Shown in pieces: positions 7,484-15,620 of a stretch of 32,332 bases of DNA; position 1 is the stretch's first letter, and every line of letters starts with the position of its first letter. Source of the DNA: Bacteroidaceae bacterium (lineage in GTDB: Bacteria > Bacteroidota > Bacteroidia > Bacteroidales > Bacteroidaceae). The notes below the pieces were generated by a model that worked only from the letters and a program-made list of their open reading frames with translations, was not told the DNA's origin and ran no database searches. Location of the stretch: contig JAFWXS010000108.1 of assembly GCA_017517925.1 (NCBI GenBank), positions 1-32,332 of the forward strand. Direction: 5' to 3'. Made by a program: the position numbers and the translations under genes.

Positions 7484-8416
7484 TCAATATCCCTCGCGAT
7501 ACTTTCCCTCCTCCTTGTCGGTGAGCATACTGAGGTAGGAGGCGTAGCGCGACTGGCTGATGCGGCTCTCCTCGACGGCTTGGCGCACGGCGCAGTGGGG
7601 CTCGTGGGTGTGGGTGCAGTTGCCGTAGCGGCAGTCGGCCGAGATGGCGAATATCTCGCGGAAGTAGTGTCCTATCTCCTCCTCCTCCATGTCGAAGGTG
7701 CCGAAGCCCTTGACACCTGGAGTGTCGATAAGCCAGCCGCCGTCGCCGAGAGGGAACATCTCGGAGAAGGTGGTGGTGTGCATACCGGTGTTGTGTCGCT
7801 CGGAGATGTCTCCCGTGCGTAGGTTGAGGTCGGGCAGCAGGGCATTGATGAGGGTACTCTTGCCTACGCCTGAGTTGCCTGAGAGCAGGGTGATCTTGCC
7901 CGCGAGCGAGGCGCGCACCGAGTCGAGCCCCTCGCTGTTCAGTGCCGACACGCAGGAGCACTCGTAGCCGATGGTGCGGTAGAGGTGCACGATGGCGTCG
8001 AGGTAGCGACGCTCGGCATCGTCGTAGCGGTCTACCTTGTTGAACACGATGTGTACGGGGATACGGTAGGCCTCGGCGGTAGCGAGGAAGCGGTCGATGA
8101 AGGTGGTGGAGGTCTCGGGGTAGTTGACGGTGACGATGAGCAGGCACATGTCGACATTGGCTGCGAGGATGTGTGACTGCTTGGAGAGGTTCGAGGCGCG
8201 GCGTATGATGTAGTTGCGGCGCTCCTCGATGTCGGTGATGTAGGCAGTACCGTCGGTAGGTTCAGTGAGTACTACCCTGTCGCCTACGGCCACAGGGTTG
8301 GTGCTACGTATGCCTTTGAGCCGGAAGTTGCCTTTGATGCGGCAATCCACGAGGATGCCCTCATCGGTCTTTACGGTGTACTGGCTGCCGGTGTTTTTGA
8401 TTACGAGTCCGCGCAT
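7484..8416 (-). CDS. rsgA: Small ribosomal subunit biogenesis GTPase RsgA
   Basis: A 310-residue circularly permuted GTPase that checks and matures the 30S subunit. The order is an N-terminal OB fold (about 1-70), then G4 NKVD (126-129), G5 SAL (157-159), G1 GNSGVGKST (180-188) and G3 DTPG (231-234), and finally the zinc-binding segment [14 protein letters not shown] (Cys262, Cys267, His269, Cys275). All expected elements are intact. The start [13 protein letters not shown] at 8416 is the family start. An upstream in-frame ATG at 8509 would add 31 residues translated from the intergenic repeat and is rejected. It lies downstream of frr, an order that is common in Bacteroidota. Confidence 0.95.
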   Translation of the reverse strand: MRGLVIKNTGSQYTVKTDEGILVDCRIKGNFRLKGIRSTNPVAVGDRVVLTEPTDGTAYITDIEERRNYIIRRASNLSKQSHILAANVDMCLLIVTVNYPETSTTFIDRFLATAEAYRIPVHIVFNKVDRYDDAERRYLDAIVHLYRTIGYECSCVSALNSEGLDSVRASLAGKITLLSGNSGVGKSTLINALLPDLNLRTGDISERHNTGMHTTTFSEMFPLGDGGWLIDTPGVKGFGTFDMEEEEIGHYFREIFAISADCRYGNCTHTHEPHCAVRQAVEESRISQSRYASYLSMLTDKEEGKYREGY

Positions 8417-8417
8417 G

Positions 8418-8546
8418 GATGAGAGATGAAAGTGGAGAAATGAAAGCGGAAAGATGAAAGTTCGAACAAGCGAGCGCAATGTAAGTACTTGCAATTGCTC
8501 AGCGAGCATCGCCGAACTTTCATCTTTCCACTTTCATCTCATTTTT
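8418..8546. repeat. GAAAGTGGA-type inverted repeat between frr and rsgA
   Basis: The left side (GATGAGAGATGAAAGTGGAG ... GATGAAAGTTCG) and the right side (CGAACTTTCATCTTTCCACT followed by TTCATCTCAT) are inverted copies of ~30 bp. The loop is GC-richer and holds the palindrome AAGTACTT. The element fills almost the entire frr-rsgA gap. It could fold in the mRNA and alter expression of rsgA relative to frr. Confidence 0.65.
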
Positions 8547-9098
8547 TTACACTGTCATAATCTCCTTCTCCTTGTCGGCGTAGAGGTCGTCGACCTTCTT
8601 GATGTACTTGTCGTGCAGCTTCTGGAGCTTCTCCTCGCCGTCCTTCTGTACATCTTCGGGCATACCGTCCTTCACGGCCTTCTTGAGAGCGTCGATGCAG
8701 TCGCGGCGGGCGTTGCGGATGCTTATCTTGGCGTGCTCGGCCACCTCTTTACACTGCTTGGCCAACTGCTTGCGGCGTTCCTCGGTGAGGGGAGGGATGC
8801 CGAGGCGGATGATCTCTCCGTTGTTCTCGGGCATGATGCCTACGGGAGAGTCGATGATGGCCTTCTCGATGATGCGGAACATGCTCTTGTCCCAGGGCTT
8901 GATGGCGATGGTGCGTGCATCGGGGGTAGTGATAGAGGCTACGCCTGTGAGGGGTACCATGCTGCCGTATGAGTCTACGCGGATGCCGTCGAGGATGTGT
9001 ACGTTGGCTTTGCCGGCGCGGATGCGGGCCAACTCGTCTTCAACGTGGAGGATGGCCATCTCCATCATCTCCTGTGCTTCGTTCAAGTATTCTTGCAT
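8547..9098 (-). CDS. frr: Ribosome recycling factor
   Basis: A 183-residue protein, close to the usual ~185 for the family. With EF-G it splits the 70S ribosome after termination. Recognisable segments are the N-terminal helix ([15 protein letters not shown]), [19 protein letters not shown] and [15 protein letters not shown] in the small domain, and [19 protein letters not shown] with SIRNARRD in the coiled bundle. It is intact and is the first gene of the frr-rsgA-esterase run. A promoter is visible upstream (9144-9174). Confidence 0.97.
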   Translation of the reverse strand: MQEYLNEAQEMMEMAILHVEDELARIRAGKANVHILDGIRVDSYGSMVPLTGVASITTPDARTIAIKPWDKSMFRIIEKAIIDSPVGIMPENNGEIIRLGIPPLTEERRKQLAKQCKEVAEHAKISIRNARRDCIDALKKAVKDGMPEDVQKDGEEKLQKLHDKYIKKVDDLYADKEKEIMTV

Positions 9099-9106
9099 AA
9101 TATTCT

Positions 9107-9136
9107 AAGTTTTTAAGTTTATGAGTTTTTAAGTTA
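9107..9136. repeat. AAGTTTTT-type short repeat upstream of frr
   Basis: AAGTTTTT and AAGTTTATGAG alternate over ~30 bp immediately upstream of the frr start codon, so the repeat is in the frr leader. The composition resembles the heptamer-type repeats seen elsewhere in the window, with a different word. Confidence 0.5.
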
Positions 9137-9143
9137 ACAAAGT

Positions 9144-9174
9144 CAAAGGTAAGCGGTTTTTTCGTTTTTTGCAA
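9144..9174 (-). promoter_or_regulatory. frr promoter
   Basis: On the minus strand, TTG (9172-9174) and TACCTTTG (9144-9151) are separated by 20 bases. This is the best fit in the window to the Bacteroidota -33/-7 promoter. Transcription would start near 9137, about 40 bases ahead of the frr ATG. Confidence 0.6.
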
Positions 9175-9233
9175 CAGTTTGGTGGTATATGTGTATAAAT
9201 AGAATGTGATTTTGTGATTTTTTGAGGATTTTG

Positions 9234-9264
9234 TTCGTCAGTTTGGGATAAGTTATTATATTTG
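9234..9264 (+). promoter_or_regulatory. Promoter of the VTC-DUF4956 locus
   Basis: TATATTTG (9257-9264) is a -7 box, and TTCG at 9234-9237, 19 bases upstream, is a partial -33 box. The start codon at 9281 is 17 bases beyond the -7 box, so the leader is very short (about 10 bases). Confidence 0.5.
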
Positions 9265-9280
9265 CAAAACTTGAGATGCT

Positions 9281-10042
9281 ATGGAAAGACACTTGATAGA
9301 ACTGCTCGACAAACTGCCTCCCATCTCACTTGCTGAGATGAAGGGTATCAAGCTGATGAATCGTATCGACAAGAAGTACTTGGCCACGATCAGTCAGCTG
9401 GAGCAATTGCTTGTAATGGCGCAGGGCAAATACATGGTGCAGCAGATTGAGGGCATGCGCTACAGCCGTTATCATACTGTTTATTTCGACACTCCCGACG
9501 AGGAGATGTACACAGAGCATCACAACGGGCGCCTCGTGAGGCAGAAGGTGCGTGTTCGCACGTATCTCGATTCGGGTGATACCTTCTTGGAGGTGAAGAA
9601 CAAGAACAATCACGGACGAACGAAGAAGAAGCGCATCACGGTGCAGGGGCTGCATACGTTGCACGAGGATGAAGGCGACACGTTGCTGTCCAAGCATTCC
9701 AAGTACTTGCTTGATGACCTCGTACCCAAGGTGGAGAACCGCTTCGAGCGCATCACCTTGGTGAACATGGCCAAGACCGAGCGTCTCACCATCGACTGCC
9801 ATGTAAAATTCCACCATATAGAAACTGATATACACGACACCTTCGACCGCTTGGTCATCATCGAACTCAAGCGTGACGGCAATGTCTATTCGCCCGTGAA
9901 GAGCATGTTGCGCGAACTGCGTATCAAGCCTTCGGGCTTCAGTAAATATTGTATCGGGTCGGCAATGACCAAGCCCTCGCTGAAGCGTAACCGTTTCAAG
10001 AAGAAATTCGTAAGGATAAACAAACTATTAAATAATCTCTAA
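9281..10042 (+). CDS. VTC-type polyphosphate polymerase domain protein
   Basis: A 253-residue protein with the VTC fold, a triphosphate-tunnel metalloenzyme that in yeast VTC4 polymerises ATP gamma-phosphate into polyphosphate. Tunnel-type motifs are present: NRIDKKY (27-33), YHTVYFDT (64-71), RQKVRVRTY (87-95), FLEVKNK (102-108), RLTID (168-172) and IIELKRD (193-199), then FSKYC (220-224). The alternating charged residues facing one barrel are what the family uses to hold phosphate and metal. Four bases separate it from the DUF4956 gene, so the two are almost surely co-translated. The pair recurs in many bacteria, often with CotH-type or beta-helix surface proteins. Polyphosphate synthesis is inferred from the fold and has not been shown for this group. 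Confidence 0.88.
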   Translation: MERHLIELLDKLPPISLAEMKGIKLMNRIDKKYLATISQLEQLLVMAQGKYMVQQIEGMRYSRYHTVYFDTPDEEMYTEHHNGRLVRQKVRVRTYLDSGDTFLEVKNKNNHGRTKKKRITVQGLHTLHEDEGDTLLSKHSKYLLDDLVPKVENRFERITLVNMAKTERLTIDCHVKFHHIETDIHDTFDRLVIIELKRDGNVYSPVKSMLRELRIKPSGFSKYCIGSAMTKPSLKRNRFKKKFVRINKLLNNL

Positions 10043-10046
10043 GACT

Positions 10047-10802
10047 ATGGTAAACCTTTTTAGTATTCTTGCCGCAGGGACAAAGACGCTCCTCATGGCA
10101 ACCGAAGAGCTGGGAGCTGACTCGCTTGAACTGGTAGCGTCACAGGCTGCCGAGGCTCTAACCACCTCACCGTGGGCCGACTGGTACGGCTTTTCCGAAC
10201 TGCTCATCCGCTTCTTGCTCAACACGGCAGTCATTGCATTGATTGTGCGCGTGTTCTACTACCCCAAGAGCAAGCGTCGCGACTATTTCGTGACCTTCAT
10301 CCTTATCTCCATCAGTGTGTTCCTGCTCATCTTCCTCATGGGAGGCGTGAAATTAAAGGTGGGCTTTGCCTTGGGACTGTTTGCCATCTTTGGTATCATC
10401 CGTTACCGCACCGAGTCGGTGCCCATCCGCGAGATGACCTACCTGTTCCTCATCATTGCCGTCAGCGCCATCAACGGCCTGGCTACGAGCATCAGTTATG
10501 CGGAGTTGCTGGCTACCAACCTGCTGTTTATCCTTTCTCTCTGGGTATGCGAGAGCCGCCGTTGGGTGAAGCACGTGGCCAGCAAGTTGGTACTGTATGA
10601 CAATATCAACCTCATCACTCCCGAGAAAGAGGCCGAACTGATCGAAGACCTGAAAAAGCGTACCGGTCTGGATATACTGCGTGTAGAGGTGGGGGCCATC
10701 GACTTCTCCAAGGACACGGCCATGGTAAAGGTCTATTACGAACCGCTGAGCAATGAGATAAACAGTGTCGACCATGTAGGTCGCCTGCCCAAGATGGGAT
10801 GA
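10047..10802 (+). CDS. DUF4956 membrane protein
   Basis: A 251-residue protein with about five membrane helices (near residues 50-68, 80-97, 102-118, 128-145 and 152-168). A cytoplasmic C-terminal domain (about 170-251) begins with the basic CESRRWVKHVASK and ends GRLPKMG. FGIIRYRTESVPIREMTYLF between helices is the most recognisable conserved stretch of the DUF4956 family. The family has no established function. Its fixed partnership with VTC-domain proteins suggests that it anchors or gates the polymerase at the inner membrane, possibly passing polyphosphate across. That is inference. It follows the VTC gene with a 4-base gap. Confidence 0.88.
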   Translation: MVNLFSILAAGTKTLLMATEELGADSLELVASQAAEALTTSPWADWYGFSELLIRFLLNTAVIALIVRVFYYPKSKRRDYFVTFILISISVFLLIFLMGGVKLKVGFALGLFAIFGIIRYRTESVPIREMTYLFLIIAVSAINGLATSISYAELLATNLLFILSLWVCESRRWVKHVASKLVLYDNINLITPEKEAELIEDLKKRTGLDILRVEVGAIDFSKDTAMVKVYYEPLSNEINSVDHVGRLPKMG

Positions 10803-10852
10803 TTTTTTTGGAAAAAGTTGATTCTTTTCAGACTCTTTTCAAAATTGCGCCT

Positions 10853-10860
10853 TATTTTTG
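10853..10860 (+). promoter_or_regulatory. -7 box ahead of the DUF2490 gene
   Basis: TATTTTTG fits TAnnTTTG and lies 25 bases before ATG 10885. No good -33 box is present. It may be an internal promoter that lets the three exported-protein genes be transcribed apart from the VTC/DUF4956 pair. Confidence 0.4.
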
Positions 10861-10884
10861 TCGCGTAAATAAGTGAATAAAACT

Positions 10885-11757
10885 ATGAAAACTATGAAAC
10901 GATTTTTTTGTATAGGATGCCTGCTGTTGGCTGCAGCCACCGCTACCGCGCAGAGTGACTTCGGTGTGTGGACCAGTATTGAGGGATCTACGAAGTTGAA
11001 CAAGAGTATGGAACTCTCGTTGGAAGGTGAGTACCGAACGCAAGACATGTCGTCGATGACTGAACGTATCGCCACAGGTATCAGCCTCTCCTATAAGAAT
11101 AAGAACTTCCTCCCCTTCCTTAAAGCCGATGTGGGCTATTCGGTCATGTCGATGTATGGCTTGGGTGAAACTGCGGTAAAGTATTGCACTGACGATGAAG
11201 GAAACTTCGAAGAGGATGATAACGGCAACCTCATCCCCAAGCATATGAACGTTGATGCTCCCTATTGGTATACCCGTCATCGTGCCACAGCTTCGCTCAC
11301 GGGGTCTGTCAAGTGGGGGCGTTTTAAGTTCTCGCTGCGCGAACGCTACCAGTTTACTCATCGTATGAGAAGCTATTGCGATCGTGAACGTTGGTATTAT
11401 GATCCGTTCCATGCCATTACTGATACTCCTGAGTATTATATAGATGATGATCCCGAGAGTGACGATTACAGTTACATGACAGACGAGAAAAAATCCAAGA
11501 GCGACCACAAACTCCGTTCTCGTCTTTCGGTGAGCTACGATATTAAGAAGTGCCCGTTCGAGCCTTTTGCCGAGGTGGAGGTCTATAACGAATTGGGCAA
11601 CGCCTTTGCCTACGATAAGATACGCTATACCGTGGGAACAGAATATAAAATCAATAAAGAACATAAACTGTCACTCTACTATCGTTATCAAGATTATGCC
11701 GATGTAGATGAGGTAAGTGGGCATGTTTTGGGTATTGGCTACGCCTTTGAATTCTAA
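10885..11757 (+). CDS. DUF2490 family outer-membrane protein
   Basis: A 290-residue exported protein with a signal peptide (hydrophobic CIGCLLLAAATATA, cleavage near AQ-S). The remainder alternates polar and aromatic residues in strands (LSLEGEYRT, FSLRERYQFTH, HKLSLYYRYQDYAD) and ends VLGIGYAFEF with a terminal Phe, as in outer-membrane beta-barrels. This matches DUF2490 proteins of Bacteroidota. An acidic insert (about residues 105-120 and 185-205) would form extracellular loops. ATG 10885 was chosen. GTG 10873 and ATG 10894 are in frame, and the latter would give a shorter signal peptide. The gene lies 82 bp after DUF4956 and 20 bp before the next gene. Its link to the polyphosphate module is by position only. 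Confidence 0.75.
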   Translation: MKTMKRFFCIGCLLLAAATATAQSDFGVWTSIEGSTKLNKSMELSLEGEYRTQDMSSMTERIATGISLSYKNKNFLPFLKADVGYSVMSMYGLGETAVKYCTDDEGNFEEDDNGNLIPKHMNVDAPYWYTRHRATASLTGSVKWGRFKFSLRERYQFTHRMRSYCDRERWYYDPFHAITDTPEYYIDDDPESDDYSYMTDEKKSKSDHKLRSRLSVSYDIKKCPFEPFAEVEVYNELGNAFAYDKIRYTVGTEYKINKEHKLSLYYRYQDYADVDEVSGHVLGIGYAFEF

Positions 11758-11777
11758 ATAGAGAATCGACTGAAACT

Positions 11778-12245
11778 ATGAGACGACGTACATATATATT
11801 CTTGACTATACTATTGGCTTCAGCCATGCAGGTGAGAGCACAGCAAATGGCGGTGACACTGAGTGATGGCAACGAATTGAAGTTCGAGGAGAACTATACC
11901 TCTTGTAAGATAACCTTCTCGGATGGCCAGATGCTGTTCCATGTTAATGGCGCGGTGAAGAATACAATCGGCATCAAAGATATCAACCGTATCTATTTCT
12001 ATTCTGTTGATGCAGGTGTAGATGAGCTGCAAAGCAAGGATGTTGTGACCTATTCTGCCACCACCGAAGAACTCCTTGTCCATGCCCAGCCAGGCACAGC
12101 TGTGACCGTATATTATGCCAGTGGTGCGTTGGCTTTGTCGCAGGTGCAAACCATTGCGGGCACTCCTGTCAGTGTGGCGCACTTGCCTGCTGGCGTCTAT
12201 GTGGCTGTTGTCGGTAATGTAACCCTTAAATTTGTAAAATCATGA
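11778..12245 (+). CDS. Small secreted protein with T9SS-like C-terminal domain
   Basis: A 155-residue protein with a signal peptide (MRRRTYIFLTILLASAMQ, cleavage near VRA-Q). An N-terminal module of about 50 residues (SDGNELKFEE ... KDINRIYFY) is followed by a C-terminal ~70-residue beta domain (TTEELLVHAQPGTAVTVYYA ... LPAGVYVAVVGNVTLKFVKS). The latter resembles the Ig-like sorting/terminal domain seen in type IX secretion substrates and related Bacteroidota surface proteins. The N-terminal module (SDGQMLFHVNG ... INRIYF) is shared with the next gene product (EDGTILYIQTEG ... IEAIEF), so the two probably arose from a common building block. Its stop overlaps the next start as ATGA. The function is unknown. 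Confidence 0.75.
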   Translation: MRRRTYIFLTILLASAMQVRAQQMAVTLSDGNELKFEENYTSCKITFSDGQMLFHVNGAVKNTIGIKDINRIYFYSVDAGVDELQSKDVVTYSATTEELLVHAQPGTAVTVYYASGALALSQVQTIAGTPVSVAHLPAGVYVAVVGNVTLKFVKS

Positions 12246-13873
12246 AACGATTGATACTTCTCTCTTGGACCCTTGCGACAACCCTGCTTACGTGGGCTGT
12301 AACAGTTCCTTCTGATTTTCGTGTGGTGTGTAAGGATGGTTCGGCCGTCTACTTCTGTGGTGTGGGTACTGAACTCACATTCAATGAGGATGGAACCATA
12401 TTGTATATACAGACAGAGGGACAAGAAGCCGTAGTCAGCTATGCTGTTGAAGGCATAGAGGCAATAGAGTTTGCGCAATTAGGTGTGGCGTATGATGCTT
12501 ACGATTATGCAGGTGACCATATCGATGTGGTTTTCTCTTCGGCTGATAACATCTCTTTTTCTGAAGCTGAAGAGGAGATTATAACTGATGATACACACGA
12601 TGATTATGGTGATTTCATCGAGAACTATAAACCCAAGAATACGGTTGTCATTACCTACAAAGAGGGAGGAAAGGCTACTTATACAGGAAATCCTTCTGGC
12701 GTGAACGTTATTGTAAGTGGTAACCATGTGATGGTGACTTCGTCCAAGAAAGATGTAGCTTATACGCTAAAGGGTTCTACTACAAATGGCTCATTCAAAC
12801 TCTACTCCGACAAGAAGTCTCAGATAAATCTCAACGGAGTCAGCATCACCAACCCTACCGGTGCGGCCATCAATATCCAGTCGGGCAAGACGATGCTGAT
12901 AAAGCTCGCCGATGGTACCACAAACTATCTGGAAGACGGTGCCGAATATACGCTTACCGATGGTGAGCAGCAGAAGGGAACCTTCTTCAGCGAGGGCCAG
13001 CTTGTATTCTCGGGTGAGGGCGCGCTTAACGTGAAGAGCAACTATGGACATGGTATTGCCAGCGACGACTATGTGCGCGTGCGTGGAGGTAATATTACGA
13101 TCAATTCTACCCGCGACGGCATCAGCACCAGCGACCGCTTCATCATGTATGGCGGTGACGTGAATATCACCGCCCTGCAAGACGGCATTGATGTTGACGA
13201 GGGATACATCGAGATCGGCGCTGGCCTGCTTACCGTCAATGCGGGCGATGAGGGTATCACCGCCTCGTATGAGGGAGATGAAGACACGGGTGTCATCGAT
13301 CCCCTCATCACTCCTTATATAGATATCAAGGGTGGACTCGTCAAGGTCACCACCACGGGCGACAAGGGGCACGGCCTCCGTGCCATGTCTACCCTGAACA
13401 TGTCGGGCGGTATCGTGCAAGCTACCGTGATGGGTGCCGGATCCAAGGCCTTGATGAGCGAGGGCGATATGTCGCTCACCGGAGGCAAGGTGACAGCCTT
13501 TGCCGAGGGCGGTGCGCTCTACGAAAACGATATCAATGACCTCTCCTCTTCGGCCTGTGTGCGCAGCAAGGGTGTACTCACGATTGAAAATATAATCCTT
13601 GGTGTCAAGAGTACCGGCACAGGGGGTAAGGGAATCAACAACGTGGGGGATGTCACCATCAAGAACAGCCGTGTTGCTGTGGTAGCCTCAGGCGAGACGC
13701 ATAGGCACGATGGACTTGACTCGCGCTCGCGCGGTGTCACTACCGATGGCAACTTGACGCTCGACGGTGGGTCATTGCTGGTGAAGTCGTACGAAGAGCC
13801 TCTGTATGTGAAGGGCGTACAGAACTTCTTAAACAAGGCTGTGTATAACGGTTATCTGACCAACGCGAAATGA
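12242..13873 (+). CDS. Cthe_2159-type beta-helix carbohydrate-binding protein, secreted
   Basis: A 543-residue exported protein with a signal peptide (MKRLILLSWTLATTLLTWAV). After an N-terminal module of ~70 residues like that of the upstream gene and an acidic linker (TDDTHDDYGD), residues ~145-520 form many short turns. Examples are GHGIASDDYVRVRGGNITIN, STRDGISTSDRFIMYGGDVN, TALQDGIDVDEGYIEIGAG and GDKGHGLRAMSTLNMSGGIV. Repeated [DG]G[IL]-[AD]-x-D...GG units are typical of the parallel beta-helix of the Cthe_2159 (formerly DUF4353) family. A characterised member binds acidic polysaccharide and calcium and resembles polysaccharide lyases. No lyase catalytic residues can be assigned here. 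The start overlaps the preceding stop by four bases, so the two are translationally coupled. Confidence 0.82.
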   Translation: MKRLILLSWTLATTLLTWAVTVPSDFRVVCKDGSAVYFCGVGTELTFNEDGTILYIQTEGQEAVVSYAVEGIEAIEFAQLGVAYDAYDYAGDHIDVVFSSADNISFSEAEEEIITDDTHDDYGDFIENYKPKNTVVITYKEGGKATYTGNPSGVNVIVSGNHVMVTSSKKDVAYTLKGSTTNGSFKLYSDKKSQINLNGVSITNPTGAAINIQSGKTMLIKLADGTTNYLEDGAEYTLTDGEQQKGTFFSEGQLVFSGEGALNVKSNYGHGIASDDYVRVRGGNITINSTRDGISTSDRFIMYGGDVNITALQDGIDVDEGYIEIGAGLLTVNAGDEGITASYEGDEDTGVIDPLITPYIDIKGGLVKVTTTGDKGHGLRAMSTLNMSGGIVQATVMGAGSKALMSEGDMSLTGGKVTAFAEGGALYENDINDLSSSACVRSKGVLTIENIILGVKSTGTGGKGINNVGDVTIKNSRVAVVASGETHRHDGLDSRSRGVTTDGNLTLDGGSLLVKSYEEPLYVKGVQNFLNKAVYNGYLTNAK

Positions 13874-14216
13874 ACGTCGGTTAACTTGCAGTATCCCTCC
13901 TCGCGGCTCTGACGGCCGTTGGATTCATATCTCCGATGTGCCGAGCGACCTCAGATGCCAGGTCATCGGGGAGTGATGTAGAGAATAAGGCCATTTAATG
14001 TCCATTGTACATTGCAAAAAGCGGCATGTACGATGGATGAGGAGGAAGATGTCGCAGAGAGATTGTGCAAATTGAACATTTTATCCTTGAAAATGGTCAT
14101 GCAATATAGAATATATGAAGTAATTTTGCATGCCCCTGCAGCCAAGTGCGAGACGGCATATCGGGGAGGAATCAAGATTTACGATATATTTATATGATAT
14201 GCAAAGGAGCGATACG
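13874..14216. other. Intergenic stretch before nhaA with a hairpin and a -7 box
   Basis: These 343 bases hold no supported gene. TCCATTGTACAT (14001-14012) and ATGTACGATGGA (14026-14037) form an imperfect hairpin (11 of 12 pairs). TAATTTTG (14121-14128) is a good -7 box for nhaA, giving a leader of about 80 bases. An open frame through this leader joins nhaA but lacks the ribosome binding site described at 14203, so it is not used. Confidence 0.45.
14203..14209 (+). promoter_or_regulatory. Strong Shine-Dalgarno site of nhaA
   Basis: AAAGGAG lies 7 bases before ATG 14217. A clear site like this is uncommon in Bacteroidota, where most genes here lack one. It decides the nhaA start over the in-frame ATGs at 14130 and 14199. 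Confidence 0.65.
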
Positions 14217-15554
14217 ATGAATTATAGTTTCAAGAGTAAGCTTAAGATGTATATCAACTCCAGCGTGGTGTTGATATTCTTTACCGTGGTGGCACTGGTG
14301 TGTGCCAACGCGCCGGTAGTGAAAGACTGGTATGCCGCACTATGGACACAGGAAGTGAGTCTTGCGGTGGGCGACTTCAACTTCTTCAGCCACCATGGGC
14401 ATGCCATCACCTTGGGGCAGATGATCAATGACTTCCTCATGGCCATCTTCTTCCTCTCGGTAGGGCTGGAGATTAAGCGTGAAATCATGGTAGGCGAGCT
14501 CTCTTCGCGCGAGAAAGCGCTGTTGCCTGTCATCGGTGCCATAGGAGGCATGCTGTTGCCAGTGCTCGTCTTCTATCTCGCATGCCCCGGCGATGCAGCC
14601 ATGCAGCGTGGGTTGGCCATCCCGATGGCTACCGACATAGCCTTCTCTTTAGGTATACTGTCGGTGTTCAAGATGCGTGTGCCCATAGGGCTGAAGATGT
14701 TTCTCGCGGCGCTTGCCGTGGCCGATGACTTGGGCGGCATACTCGTGATAGCGCTCTTCTACTCGTCGGACATCAACCTACTCTACCTCGGCCTCTCGGC
14801 ACTGTGTGTGGTGGCAATGGTCATCGGTAACATCAAGAATGTGAGTGCAAAGCTCTTCTATGTGTCCATCGGTCTCGTGCTGTGGTTCTTCATGCTCAAC
14901 TCGGGTATCCACGCCACCATTGCCGGTGTCATCGTGGCCTTCTGCATCCCTGGCACATTGAAGAAGAGCACGGGATATTACATCGAGCGCATACGTAGCA
15001 ACGTGAACAGATTCCCTGTCATCGAGGTGGGGCAGCGGCACAAGACCATCGTGCTCTCCAATGACCAGATACATATGCTGAAGAGCATCGAGTCGGCAGC
15101 CGACCACATGATAAGCCCCCTGCAGGAAATGGAAGACCGCCTCCACACGCCCATCAACTACGTGGTGTTGCCGCTCTTCGCTTTCGCCAATGCCGGGGTA
15201 TGCCTTGCGGGAATGAGCGTGGGCGATGTGTTCTCGGGCGTGAGCTTGGCGGTGATGCTGGGCCTCGTCATAGGTAAGTTTTTGGGCGTGTTCTCCTTCT
15301 CGTGGTTGGCCGTGCGCATGGGCATCGTTGCCCTGCCTACAGGTGCCACGTGGAAGAGCTTTGCCAGCGTGTGTGTGGTGTGCGGTATAGGGTTTACCGT
15401 GTCGATGTTCATCGCCGAGCTCTCCTATGCAGGCCTCGGAGCATCGGCTGCCGCACTGCTACCCCAAGCCAAGCTGGGCGTGCTGTGCGGCTCGATAATC
15501 TCGGCTATCCTCGGCTGTATATTGCTGAACAGGACGTTGCCGAGAAAGAGATAA
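14217..15554 (+). CDS. nhaA: Na+/H+ antiporter NhaA
   Basis: A 445-residue inner-membrane antiporter that expels Na+ in exchange for protons. The signature segments of the NhaA family are present: NDFLMAIFFLSVGLEIKRE, MATDIAFSLGIL with the Asp equivalent to E. coli Asp133, ALAVADDLGGILVIALFY with the paired Asp163/Asp164 equivalents, and PLFAFANAGV with its neighbouring conserved region. About eleven or twelve hydrophobic segments can be counted. It is longer than E. coli NhaA (388), mainly through a loop around residues 250-290 (ERIRSNVNRFPVIEVGQRHK), which is usual for Bacteroidota members. The gene is monocistronic with its own -7 box and ribosome binding site and ends in a strong terminator. 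Confidence 0.96.
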   Translation: MNYSFKSKLKMYINSSVVLIFFTVVALVCANAPVVKDWYAALWTQEVSLAVGDFNFFSHHGHAITLGQMINDFLMAIFFLSVGLEIKREIMVGELSSREKALLPVIGAIGGMLLPVLVFYLACPGDAAMQRGLAIPMATDIAFSLGILSVFKMRVPIGLKMFLAALAVADDLGGILVIALFYSSDINLLYLGLSALCVVAMVIGNIKNVSAKLFYVSIGLVLWFFMLNSGIHATIAGVIVAFCIPGTLKKSTGYYIERIRSNVNRFPVIEVGQRHKTIVLSNDQIHMLKSIESAADHMISPLQEMEDRLHTPINYVVLPLFAFANAGVCLAGMSVGDVFSGVSLAVMLGLVIGKFLGVFSFSWLAVRMGIVALPTGATWKSFASVCVVCGIGFTVSMFIAELSYAGLGASAAALLPQAKLGVLCGSIISAILGCILLNRTLPRKR

Positions 15555-15588
15555 ACAAATTCTTCACCTTAGGAAAAGATTAAAATAT

Positions 15589-15614
15589 AAGGTGGCAAGT
15601 TAACTTGCCACCTT
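15589..15614. terminator. Bidirectional terminator between nhaA and the lipoprotein gene
   Basis: AAGGTGGCAAGTT and AACTTGCCACCTT form a perfect 26-base palindrome, with T-rich sequence to its right and A-rich sequence to its left. It can therefore end both nhaA (plus strand) and the convergent lipoprotein gene (minus strand). Confidence 0.85.
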
Positions 15615-15620
15615 TACTTA

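Noticed and set aside
13874-13980. A possible C-terminal remnant (GSDGRWIHISDVPSDL) after the beta-helix gene
   Set aside because: It reads like coding sequence in one frame but has no start and cannot be joined to the upstream gene without a frameshift; the upstream protein already looks complete.
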